A stretch of 6,735 nt of DNA from SHZI01 sp964371995. Lineage in GTDB: Bacteria > Pseudomonadota > Gammaproteobacteria > Steroidobacterales > GCA-2729495. Every line of letters starts with the position of its first letter. Position 1 is the first letter of the stretch. The stretch is taken from positions 1 through 6,735 of the forward strand of contig CAYJPG010000124.1 of assembly GCA_964371995.1 (NCBI GenBank), read 5' to 3'. Below the pieces are notes generated by a model. The model did not search any database and was not told the origin of the DNA. It saw nothing but the letters and a program-made list of their open reading frames with translations. The translations under genes were made by a program, and so were the position numbers. Positions 1 to 6,293 of the stretch are shown here, piece by piece.

Positions 1-296
1 CCATCGTGAACGCGGCCGAGTTCATTGCTGCTGCGGGCGGACTGAATGCAGCCGCTGGCCAGAGAATCGCCGGCAGCCAGCTGAACCGGGACGCTGGCAT
101 CCAGGCGCTGCCCGAGGCTGGAGTGTACGGTGACTTCGCCCAGGCTCAGCGCGTGACTGGCCGGGGATACGGCGAACAGGGCCATGCCTGCAAGCGTAGA
201 CACGACCAGCCGCTCATGGCCGGTTGCGGGTTGCGTATGCGTCGCGCGGTGCGCGGGCGGTCTGCGTTTTTTGCTCTGGTTGCGCCTGGTGCGCAT
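1..296 (-). CDS. FimV-like secreted/pilus-assembly protein, N-terminal part (runs off left edge)
   Basis: Reading the minus strand from an ATG at 296-294 gives at least 98 codons with no stop before the edge, so the gene is partial at its 3' end. The product opens with a long basic stretch (residues 1-29, many Arg/Lys/His), then a hydrophobic segment (LVVSTLAGMALFAV, about 30-43) and a small-residue ending ASHA, which looks like a signal peptide cut after Ala49. The mature start, LSLGEVTVHSSLGQRLDASV, fits the FimV N-terminal family, whose members begin with a Leu-Gly-Glu motif followed by 'S-L-x-Q-x-L-D-A'. FimV proteins are inner-membrane, peptidoglycan-associated scaffolds needed for type IV pili and polar signalling. 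The LysM and C-terminal TPR parts would lie outside the window and cannot be checked. The basic n-region is unusually long; a later in-frame ATG at 185 would lose most of the signal peptide. The gene lies downstream of the FimX-like gene on the same strand, which supports a pilus role. Family assignment is moderately sure; no symbol is given because only the N-terminus is visible. Confidence 0.66.
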   Translation of the reverse strand, partial: MRTRRNQSKKRRPPAHRATHTQPATGHERLVVSTLAGMALFAVSPASHALSLGEVTVHSSLGQRLDASVPVQLAAGDSLASGCIQSARSSNELGRVHD

Positions 297-317
297 GCCT
301 GGGGTCCCGGGTTTACC

Positions 318-385
318 GATCCACTGCGGATCCGTCTTGCGACAGACGACAAGAGACCATTTGCCGCGGTTCAGTGAAATGAACC
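318..385. repeat. Three small inverted repeats in the FimX-like/FimV-like spacer
   Basis: The 165-bp spacer between the two minus-strand genes holds three consecutive dyads. GATCC at 318-322 pairs with GGATC at 328-332, TCTTG at 335-339 with CAAGA at 350-354, and GGTTCA at 368-373 with TGAACC at 380-385. All arms are perfect but short (5-6 bp), with loops of 5, 10 and 6. None is followed by a T-run in either direction, so they do not look like intrinsic terminators. They could structure the 5' leader of the FimV-like mRNA or be a protein site, or they may be chance. I see no convincing promoter or RNA gene in the spacer. Confidence 0.4.
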
Positions 386-461
386 AGGTCTCGTTCTGTA
401 ATGTGGCGGCGGCAGAATGCGCTTCTGGTGCCGTGGACTGTGATCGGCTGCACGGGATCCC

Positions 462-2549
462 TCAGCCAACAGCCTGCTGACCGGGGCTGCTTTCACTGGC
501 CAGCACCACGCCGTGGTTCTGGGTGAAATTGCCCTGCACGAAAGCGATACCGAGTTGCCAGAGCACAGCCATCGTGTTGGCGTTTTCGACTCGCTCAGCG
601 ATGGTCTTGATCTTCAGTTCATTGGCGCGGGCGGCGATGCTGCCAACCTTGCGCTGCAGGTCCTTGTCCCGGTGCAATCCCTGCATCAGGCTGCCGTCGA
701 TCTTGACGAACTGCATCGGCAGATGGCCGAGCAGTTGCGTGGCATCCCGGCCGGCACCGAGGTGATCAACTGCAAACAGGAAGCCCGCTTCGCGCAGCTG
801 TTTGGCCGTCTGCTGGCACTCCTTGAGGTGCTGCAGGGCCAGCTCCTCGCTGATCTGGAAGCAGACCTGGGAGGGTTTGAGGTGCGTGCTCTGGGCGCGT
901 GCTTTCAGCCAGTCGAGCAGCGACTCATCGAGTATCGATTCACGCGACAGTCGGATGAACACCAGATTCGGTTGGCGCGCAACGCAGAATGAGAAAGATG
1001 CACCGATCACCCAGCGATCGATGTTCTTCATCATGTGGGCACGCTCTGCGACCGGAATGAATTCCGAGGGCAGCACCGGTTCGCCCTGTTCGTCGATCAG
1101 GCGCACGCGCGTGTCGAGTACGCCCTGCAACTCGTCCTGCAGTCCGACCACCGGCTGATGCACGAGCCGCAGGCGATTCTGCATGAGTGCGGCACGGATA
1201 CGCGTAATCCACAGCGAGTCGGTCAGGCGCAGGCGCTCGGTGACGCTGGTAATGTCGCTCAGCACGACGCGGTTGCCACCCAGGTCGCGGCCACTGCGAC
1301 AGGCCTGTTCCGCCTCGCTGAGGATCTCGCCGGGCGTCTGGCTGCCCGAACGCGCTTCGCAGATACCGATCGTGCAGGAAAGTGAGGTCGACTGGGTGTC
1401 GACCTCGAAGATCTGTGTGGCGACAGCCTTCTGTATCTGCTCAGCCCAGGCCTGAACGTCGCCCATCGTGCCGCGTTCCACGAGCACGGCGAACATCGTG
1501 CCGCCGAATCGACCGTAGAGATCGCCGGGCTGCATGAGTTCGCGCAGCAGCTCGGCAAGGCGCATCAGCAGGGCTTCGGTGCCGAGCAGTCCGACATCAG
1601 CCTGCACCCGGGAAAAATGGTCGGGGCGAATGTAGGCGACTGCCCGGATACCGCCTTCCGGCGCTGTCGCGAGTCTGGTTGCGAGGTGTTCCAGAAAGAA
1701 ATGACGCTGGAAGAACCCGGTCGAGGGATCCTTGCCGACAGCCTGTTGAAGGATTTCATCGACGGGCTGTTCGACGTTCCGTTCGCCCGGGACAATCAGC
1801 CTGATGCCGGGGTCACCATCGATGGTGATGCGCTTCAGCTGCAGGTCCAGTGGCAGCTCGCGGCCATCCTTGCGGTAGGCGACCATGCCGAGCGTGCTGC
1901 CTTCCTGCCATTTGTCGCGCAGGCAGGCGACCAGGGCACCCTTCAGCGTGGCCTGATCGGCTTCGCGGAACAGATCCATGAAGGGCTCGCCGATGAGTTC
2001 TTCTTCAGTGCGGCCGAGCAGTCCGGCCCAGGCCGGGTTGGTGGCGACGATGATGCCATCGTGTATGTCAACGATGGCATCAGAGGCGCCGCTCATCAGG
2101 CTGCGCAGTTCCTGTTTGTACTGCCGCGCGGAACTGAGCACACCTTCAAGTGCGACCCGCAACCGGTGTGCGTGCAACTCCCGGGTCACAACCGCACGCA
2201 GGCGGTTACGGTGCGTCAGCGAGACTACGTCGCGGGCGCCGCTTTCCAGTGCGGTCGCGATTGTCTGTTCATCGACCTGGTTGTGTACGAGGAGCAGCGG
2301 TGGCTGCGTGCTGCTCTGGGCGATGCTGGCGGCAGCGGCAGCCAGATCGACGTCGGTGCCGCCCGAAAAATACAGAACGAGTTCCGGGGCCAGGGCAGAC
2401 AGCTGCTCGCCGAGCAGCTTCAGCTCGTTGACCCGCATGCAGTGCACCGGATGACCACTGTCGCGCAGAATCGTATTGATAGTCGTAGCGTGATCGTCGC
2501 TGCGGCTGATGACGATCAGCGGAATGCCAACGGAGTTGCCCAACCCCAC
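462..2549 (-). CDS. FimX-like degenerate REC-PAS-GGDEF-EAL protein (probable c-di-GMP receptor)
   Basis: This 695-residue protein has the architecture and nearly the length of Pseudomonas FimX, a polar cyclic-di-GMP receptor for type IV pilus assembly and twitching. Residues about 9-125 form a receiver-like domain lacking the phospho-acceptor Asp (LVLYFSGG at 57-64). A PAS domain covers about 148-255, a GGDEF domain about 273-430 and an EAL domain about 447-685. The GGDEF signature is GGTMF (349-353), so diguanylate cyclase activity is unlikely. In the EAL domain, the EAL triplet reads Asp-Thr-Arg (479-481), the metal-binding Asn is Arg533, the first Glu of the EI(T/S)E motif is Gln565, and the second Asp of DDFG is His596. 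Gln465, Arg483, Glu568, Asp595, Lys616 and Glu652 remain. I infer a non-catalytic EAL domain that may still bind c-di-GMP. The start is GTG at 2549; an in-frame TGA lies 27 bases upstream and a GAAGAAG stretch could serve as ribosome site. It follows epmB by 91 bp and precedes the FimV-like gene. The family is clear; strict FimX orthology is likely but unproven, so no symbol is given. Confidence 0.85.
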   Translation of the reverse strand: MGLGNSVGIPLIVISRSDDHATTINTILRDSGHPVHCMRVNELKLLGEQLSALAPELVLYFSGGTDVDLAAAAASIAQSSTQPPLLLVHNQVDEQTIATALESGARDVVSLTHRNRLRAVVTRELHAHRLRVALEGVLSSARQYKQELRSLMSGASDAIVDIHDGIIVATNPAWAGLLGRTEEELIGEPFMDLFREADQATLKGALVACLRDKWQEGSTLGMVAYRKDGRELPLDLQLKRITIDGDPGIRLIVPGERNVEQPVDEILQQAVGKDPSTGFFQRHFFLEHLATRLATAPEGGIRAVAYIRPDHFSRVQADVGLLGTEALLMRLAELLRELMQPGDLYGRFGGTMFAVLVERGTMGDVQAWAEQIQKAVATQIFEVDTQSTSLSCTIGICEARSGSQTPGEILSEAEQACRSGRDLGGNRVVLSDITSVTERLRLTDSLWITRIRAALMQNRLRLVHQPVVGLQDELQGVLDTRVRLIDEQGEPVLPSEFIPVAERAHMMKNIDRWVIGASFSFCVARQPNLVFIRLSRESILDESLLDWLKARAQSTHLKPSQVCFQISEELALQHLKECQQTAKQLREAGFLFAVDHLGAGRDATQLLGHLPMQFVKIDGSLMQGLHRDKDLQRKVGSIAARANELKIKTIAERVENANTMAVLWQLGIAFVQGNFTQNHGVVLASESSPGQQAVG

Positions 2550-2600
2550 ACCTGTCGTGTCTTCTTCGAAGGATCAGGATTCTGCCGACACCACCGCGGG

Positions 2601-2647
2601 GATTATGTGACCGCAGTACGATTATGTGGCGCAGCTGGAATTATGTA
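2601..2647. repeat. Three direct repeats at exact 19-bp period upstream of the FimX-like gene
   Basis: The heptamer ATTATGT occurs at 2602-2608, 2621-2627 and 2640-2646, exactly 19 bp apart. The first two copies share nine bases (GATTATGTG at 2601-2609 and 2620-2628); the third is AATTATGTA and overlaps the stop codon of epmB. On the minus strand, the coding strand of both flanking genes, each copy contains CATAAT, a 5/6 match to the sigma-70 -10 box, with weak -35 matches (ACA ends) about 17 bp upstream. The array could be an operator with repeated half-sites or a set of overlapping promoters for the FimX-like gene. AT-rich heptamers repeated at a fixed period stand out in this GC-rich DNA. 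The function is inferred only. Confidence 0.6.
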
Positions 2648-3663
2648 GTGCCGAAATATTCCAGCGGTGTTTTTGCTGCCGCTCCGGCGATCTCGCGTAC
2701 GAGTCGCGGTACGAGATAGCCCGGCAACTTCGCGGCCATCGCCGCCAGCAGGGCACGTGCTTCCTGATCGGGAACGAGGAAGTGCGCTGCGCCGGCGACA
2801 TGGTCCAGCTGGTGCAGGTAGTAGGGCAGCACGCCCGCAGAAAACAGTTTCTCGGACAGCGTTGTCAGCGCATCGGCTGAGTCGTTTACACCGCGCAGCA
2901 GTACCGACTGGTTCAGCAGTGCGGCCGAGACACTGCGCAGTTCCTGCAGCGCAGTGACCACACCAGCGTCGATCTCATTGGCATGGTTGGCGTGAATCAC
3001 GGTGACCACCGGTCGGCCTGCATTGTGCAGCAGATCGAGCAGTTCAGTATCGATGCGCTCCGGCAGTACCACCGGTACCCGCGTATGCAGCCGGATACGG
3101 CTGATGTGTGGAATATCGGCGAGTGAGCGGAGGATTTCGCGCAACCGGGCATTGCCGAGCGCCAGCGGATCACCACCGCTCAGGATGATCTCGTGGAGGC
3201 TGTCGTCAGCCGCGATCGTCGCGAGCGCCTCTGCGAGTACGCCGGGCGTCACGCTGTGTTCCGGGTAGGGGAAGGCACGCCGAAAACAGTACCGACAGTG
3301 TACGGCGCAGGCGCCGGTCGTGATGAGCAAGGCGCGGCCGGCATATTTCTGTAGCAGTCCCGGTGCCCGTACGCTGTCGAGGTCGCCGACAGGATCGACA
3401 CCATAGCCCGCCAGGACTGCGTTCTCGGCCTCGACCGGCAGTACCTGCCGCAACAGCGGGTCGAGCGGGTCGCCATGCCGCATGCGGGCAACGAATCCGC
3501 GCGGGACGCGCAGCGCAAATGCAGCCGCCGCTTCGGCCGATACGCCGCAGGACCCGGGCGTCAGACCGAGCGCTGCCAGCAGATCGTCGAGGCGTGCGTA
3601 CGCCTGGCCGAGCTCAGTCTGCCATTGCGATCGGCCCTTCAGCGGTTGGGTTATTGCGTGCAT
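2641..3663 (-). CDS. epmB: EF-P-(R)-beta-lysine pathway lysine 2,3-aminomutase EpmB
   Basis: EpmB (YjeK) is a cytoplasmic radical SAM, PLP-dependent enzyme. It converts (S)-alpha-lysine to (R)-beta-lysine, which EpmA then attaches to EF-P. The 340-residue product carries the radical SAM cysteine motif C119-x3-C123-x2-C126 (within GACAVHCRYCFRR). The SAM-binding SGGDP segment is at 162-166, and the conserved blocks LRVPRGF, DPLLRQVLP, HANHANEID and NQSVLLRGVND match E. coli EpmB closely. Lys331 in the C-terminal KTPLE block fits the PLP-binding lysine. The length equals that of the E. coli enzyme give or take a few residues, and it lacks the extra N- and C-terminal segments of clostridial lysine-degrading aminomutases. 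The start is ATG at 3663; the upstream ribosome site is weak. It is divergent from efp across 83 bp, as in enterobacteria, and is followed by the FimX-like gene. No damaged motif is seen. Confidence 0.96.
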   Translation of the reverse strand: MHAITQPLKGRSQWQTELGQAYARLDDLLAALGLTPGSCGVSAEAAAAFALRVPRGFVARMRHGDPLDPLLRQVLPVEAENAVLAGYGVDPVGDLDSVRAPGLLQKYAGRALLITTGACAVHCRYCFRRAFPYPEHSVTPGVLAEALATIAADDSLHEIILSGGDPLALGNARLREILRSLADIPHISRIRLHTRVPVVLPERIDTELLDLLHNAGRPVVTVIHANHANEIDAGVVTALQELRSVSAALLNQSVLLRGVNDSADALTTLSEKLFSAGVLPYYLHQLDHVAGAAHFLVPDQEARALLAAMAAKLPGYLVPRLVREIAGAAAKTPLEYFGTT

Positions 3664-3712
3664 TGGCGGTCCATCTGCTGCCGGGGGTCTGCCCTCGGCA
3701 CAGCACTACGGC

Positions 3713-3718
3713 TAGAAT
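3713..3718 (+). promoter_or_regulatory. Candidate -10 box for efp
   Basis: TAGAAT (5/6 match to TATAAT) lies 28 bp upstream of the efp ATG inside the 83-bp divergent spacer. The best -35 candidate, CTGCCC at 3689-3694 with 18-bp spacing, is weak. On the other strand the overlapping TATTCT could serve epmB, so the two promoters may share this site. This is inference from sequence match only. Confidence 0.4.
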
Positions 3719-3730
3719 ACCCGGCAACGT

Positions 3731-3736
3731 AAAGGA
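3731..3736 (+). promoter_or_regulatory. Ribosome binding site of efp
   Basis: AAAGGA ends ten bases before the ATG at 3747, a workable Shine-Dalgarno spacing. It abuts an earlier out-of-frame ATG at 3737, which is too close to use it. It therefore supports 3747 as the true efp start rather than any upstream extension of the open frame. Confidence 0.6.
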
Positions 3737-3746
3737 ATGGACTGGT

Positions 3747-4313
3747 ATGGCGAATTACAGTGCGAGTGATCTGCGGAGCGGCAGCAAGATTCTGATCGAT
3801 GGAGATCCTTGCGCCGTGGTCGATAACGAATTCGTCAAGCCTGGCAAGGGCCAGGCATTCAACCGCATCCGGATACGCAATCTGCGCACCGGACGGGTAG
3901 TGGAAAAGACCTTCCGCAACAGCGATTCCATCGAGTCGGCCGATGTCGTCGACTGCCCGATGCAATATCTCTACGCCGATGGCGAGATGTGGTACTTCAT
4001 GGATCCTGCGACCTTTGAGCAGATCCCGGCTTCTGGTGCTGCGGTCTCCGAGGCCAAGCAGTGGCTGCGCGAGCAGGATACCTGCACCGTCACGCTGTGG
4101 AACGGGGTGCCGCTGACTGTTGTTCCGCCGATGTTCGTCGAACTCAAGATCGTCGAGACTGACCCGGGTGTACGTGGTGATACGGCGACCGGCGGTATGA
4201 AGCCGGCGCGCCTCGAGACCGGTGCGGTGGTGAAGGTTCCGCTCTTCATCAATGAAGGTGAAGTGATCAAGGTGGATACCCGCTCCAGCGAGTACGCATC
4301 GCGGGTCAAGTAA
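3747..4313 (+). CDS. efp: Translation elongation factor P (EF-P)
   Basis: EF-P binds stalled ribosomes between the P and E sites and speeds peptide bond formation at consecutive prolines. The 188-residue product matches the usual length and three-domain (KOW-like, OB, OB) build of bacterial EF-P. The N-terminal block reads FVKPGKGQAF, placing the modification lysine at Lys34 in the loop that reaches the peptidyl-transferase centre. Conserved C-terminal blocks include VELKIVETDPGVRGDTATGG and the KPARLETGAVVKVPLFINEGE segment. Lys34, rather than Arg32, fits the beta-lysylation branch, and the genes for that modification (epmB, epmA) flank efp on both sides. The open frame extends far upstream, but homology begins at MANYSASDLRSG and the ribosome site fits this ATG. 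The gene is convergent with epmA, 48 bp apart, with no clear terminator in the gap. Confidence 0.98.
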   Translation: MANYSASDLRSGSKILIDGDPCAVVDNEFVKPGKGQAFNRIRIRNLRTGRVVEKTFRNSDSIESADVVDCPMQYLYADGEMWYFMDPATFEQIPASGAAVSEAKQWLREQDTCTVTLWNGVPLTVVPPMFVELKIVETDPGVRGDTATGGMKPARLETGAVVKVPLFINEGEVIKVDTRSSEYASRVK

Positions 4314-4361
4314 TCCCGGGCCAGGTATTCACCGGCTGCCGGCGTACCCGGTATGCGATGC

Positions 4362-5339
4362 TCATGAACCGGCCGGAAAACTGATGCCCGACCGGATGTC
4401 CGGCAAGTCCAGCAGGAACATCAGGACCCGGTCAAAGCCCAGCGCAACGCCGGCACAGTCCGGCAGTCCCGCTTCAAGTGCGGCCAGCAGTGCAGGATCC
4501 GGCACCACGTCCGGTCTGCCGAGCCGGGCGCGTGTCGCCCGGTCAGCGCTGAAGCGCCGCGCCTGTTCATCAGCGGCGCAGAGTTCGCGATAGCCGTTGG
4601 CGACTTCCAGCCCCGCACAGAACACTTCAAAGCGCTCGGCGATACGGTCGTCGGCAGGATCGATCCGCGCAAGCGCCGCCTGGCTTGCCGGATAGCCGCT
4701 GACCACCGCGACTTCGATGCTGGCCAGACGGGCAGTCACCGCGTGGCTCATCAGCAGATCCAGCCAGGCATTGATATCTTTGCCGAGGCCCTTCTCCAGT
4801 TCCATGCCGAGGCTGCTGCCCAGCGCTTTACGCGCGCAGTTGCAGAGTGTTGCTGCATCGGCAGTCAGCGGATCGATGCCGAGTGCGGCAATAAAAAGCT
4901 CGCGATAGCTGAGAAATACCGGTGCGGCCAGGGATCTGCCCACAGCAGCGGCCAGTGCTGCAATCAGCTCGCAGGTCTCGCTGGCCAGTGCCCGTAGCGT
5001 GCAGTCATGGCGGTACCACTCGACCAGCGTGAACTCCGGTTCGTGGCGGCGACCTGCCTCACCGTCACGAAATACCTTGCCCAGCTGCCAGATATCCGGA
5101 GCGCCGGCGGCCAGCAGCCGCTTCATATGGTATTCGGGCGAGGTATGCAGCCAGAGCTTGCGGCCATCGGCGAGCGAAGTCGCCATGTTGGACAGATGCG
5201 GATCGCTGACTGCGTGGGCAACGAGTCCCGGAGTTTCGACCTCGAGCAGACCTCGGGCGGTGAAAAAGTTTCGTGCGGTGCCGAGCAGGCGTGCGCGCTG
5301 TGCCAGCGTCTCAAGGTTGGCCGACGGTTGCCACGCCAT
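4362..5339 (-). CDS. epmA: EF-P--(R)-beta-lysine ligase EpmA (PoxA/GenX)
   Basis: EpmA is a paralogue of the class II lysyl-tRNA synthetase catalytic core, without a tRNA anticodon-binding domain. It activates (R)-beta-lysine with ATP and transfers it to Lys34 of EF-P. The chosen start, ATG at 5339, gives 325 residues, the same as E. coli EpmA, and begins MAWQPSA like that family (SWQPSA). The frame is open to 5420, but that extension overlaps psd and has no family similarity. Visible motifs are ETPGLV (35-40), TSPEYHMKRLL (66-76), class II motif 2 FRDGEAGRRHEPEFTLVEWYR (90-110), the AERFEVFCAGLEVANGYREL block, and motif 3 GVALGFDR (297-304). It starts 8 bp after the psd stop, so the two are probably co-transcribed. 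A short GGGA before the ATG is a modest ribosome site. Confidence 0.96.
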   Translation of the reverse strand: MAWQPSANLETLAQRARLLGTARNFFTARGLLEVETPGLVAHAVSDPHLSNMATSLADGRKLWLHTSPEYHMKRLLAAGAPDIWQLGKVFRDGEAGRRHEPEFTLVEWYRHDCTLRALASETCELIAALAAAVGRSLAAPVFLSYRELFIAALGIDPLTADAATLCNCARKALGSSLGMELEKGLGKDINAWLDLLMSHAVTARLASIEVAVVSGYPASQAALARIDPADDRIAERFEVFCAGLEVANGYRELCAADEQARRFSADRATRARLGRPDVVPDPALLAALEAGLPDCAGVALGFDRVLMFLLDLPDIRSGISFPAGS

Positions 5340-5347
5340 GTCCCGAC

Positions 5348-6217
5348 TCAGCCGGACCGGAGCTGGCCCAGCGCTTCGCCCATCCGTACGCTGCGCCCCG
5401 AGCTCCAGCCAGCATCCCACTCGATGAGTTTGCGTTCAGCCACGATGACGACCGTAGAGCCGAGGTTGAACTGCCCCAGCAGGCCACCAGCCGGAACCGC
5501 AAGATGCGGTGCATCGGCGGGATAACGAATACGAGTCACTTCCGTCCCTGGTGCGATTTCACCCGTCCAGGCCAGTGAGATGCTCGCGACATTCATGGCG
5601 CCGACCAGCACCACGGCGAATCGGCCGGCGGGATTCTCGCACCACAGGATCACCCGCTCGTTGGCCGCAAACAGCCCGGGCACCGCGCGGGCCGTACGCC
5701 TGTTAACTGCCCAGCGCCGCCCGGGCACATAGACCATTTCACGTATCTGCCCCGCCAGCGGCATGTGTACCCGGTGATAGTTGTGCGGGGCGAGGTAGAT
5801 CGTCAGCGCTGCACCATCATGAAAACCGGCTACGGCTGCATCGTCGGTGGCCAGAAAGTCAGCCAGTCGGTAATGGAAGCGTTTGGCCTGGATCAGATGA
5901 TCGCCCGCAGCGTAACCGAGTTCCTCAATCATGCCGTCGGCAGGACTCACAACCGTAGCGGCACCGGGAGCCACGGGACGGGCACCGGGTTTCAATGTGC
6001 GCGTGAAGAACGCGTTGGCATGTTCCCAGGCTGCCGGTTCCGGGTGTTCGACCTCGCTGAGATCGACTTTGTAAAAGCGGATGAAGCTGCGAATCAGCAG
6101 GGTACGCAGCCAGGGTGTGCGCTGACGGGCCAGCCAGTAGACAACGCGTCCCAGCAGTCGCCCCGGCAGCAGACGCTGCAACAGCACAAAGAGCTGATCA
6201 GGCAGGCCCTGCAGCAT
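5348..6217 (-). CDS. psd: Phosphatidylserine decarboxylase proenzyme
   Basis: Psd decarboxylates phosphatidylserine to phosphatidylethanolamine at the inner membrane, the last step of PE synthesis. The proenzyme cuts itself within LGST to make an alpha chain with an N-terminal pyruvoyl group. Taking ATG at 6217 gives 289 residues and puts the LGST serine at 254, the same number as in E. coli Psd. Other family blocks are FYKVDLSEVEHP, FFTRTLKPGARPV, SPADGMI with Asp94, APHNYHRVHMP with His148 and His151, and VPGLFAANERV. These supply the Asp/His/Ser set used for self-cleavage. The N-terminal stretch MLQGLPDQLFVLLQRLLP resembles the membrane-facing start of the E. coli enzyme. A GTG at 6247 is also in frame but has no ribosome site and lies about where transcription would begin from the candidate -10 box. 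It leads into epmA and is divergent from prmB. Confidence 0.96.
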   Translation of the reverse strand: MLQGLPDQLFVLLQRLLPGRLLGRVVYWLARQRTPWLRTLLIRSFIRFYKVDLSEVEHPEPAAWEHANAFFTRTLKPGARPVAPGAATVVSPADGMIEELGYAAGDHLIQAKRFHYRLADFLATDDAAVAGFHDGAALTIYLAPHNYHRVHMPLAGQIREMVYVPGRRWAVNRRTARAVPGLFAANERVILWCENPAGRFAVVLVGAMNVASISLAWTGEIAPGTEVTRIRYPADAPHLAVPAGGLLGQFNLGSTVVIVAERKLIEWDAGWSSGRSVRMGEALGQLRSG

Positions 6218-6253
6218 GGTGGTCCCGGTTCCGGTCCTGTCTGGCACCAGCGT

Positions 6254-6259
6254 ATTCTA
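6254..6259 (-). promoter_or_regulatory. Candidate -10 box for psd-epmA
   Basis: On the minus strand TAGAAT (5/6 match to TATAAT) lies in the 76-bp divergent psd/prmB spacer, 36 bp upstream of the psd ATG. Transcription would start near 6247, giving about a 30-base leader to the ATG at 6217. No good -35 hexamer is seen at 16-18 bp. The same hexamer sits in front of efp. Confidence 0.4.
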
Positions 6260-6293
6260 TACGGCCGATTCGGATGCTGATGGTCAGGGCGCG

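Noticed and set aside
940..1212. Other minus-strand open frames inside the FimX-like gene
   Set aside because: They are alternate-frame shadows of the real gene with no recognisable motifs.
1617..2648. Long 343-codon open frame on the plus strand opposite the FimX-like gene
   Set aside because: It is antisense to a clearly conserved multidomain protein, its translation has no recognisable family pattern, and long antisense frames are expected in GC-rich codon-biased DNA.
3651..3674. Seven-codon minus-strand minicistron (ATG at 3674) overlapping the epmB start
   Set aside because: Too short to judge, no clear ribosome site, no sign of a leader-peptide pattern; likely chance.
3363..3746. Upstream extension of the efp open frame
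   Set aside because: It overlaps epmB on the other strand, lacks EF-P similarity, and the ribosome site and homology fit the ATG at 3747.
4314..4361. Possible bidirectional terminator between efp and epmA
   Set aside because: GC-rich dyads built from CCGG words are present, but no good long stem or T-run is seen on either strand.
5340..5420. 27-residue N-terminal extension of EpmA
   Set aside because: It overlaps the end of psd, and EpmA homology begins at the ATG at 5339, giving the standard 325 residues.
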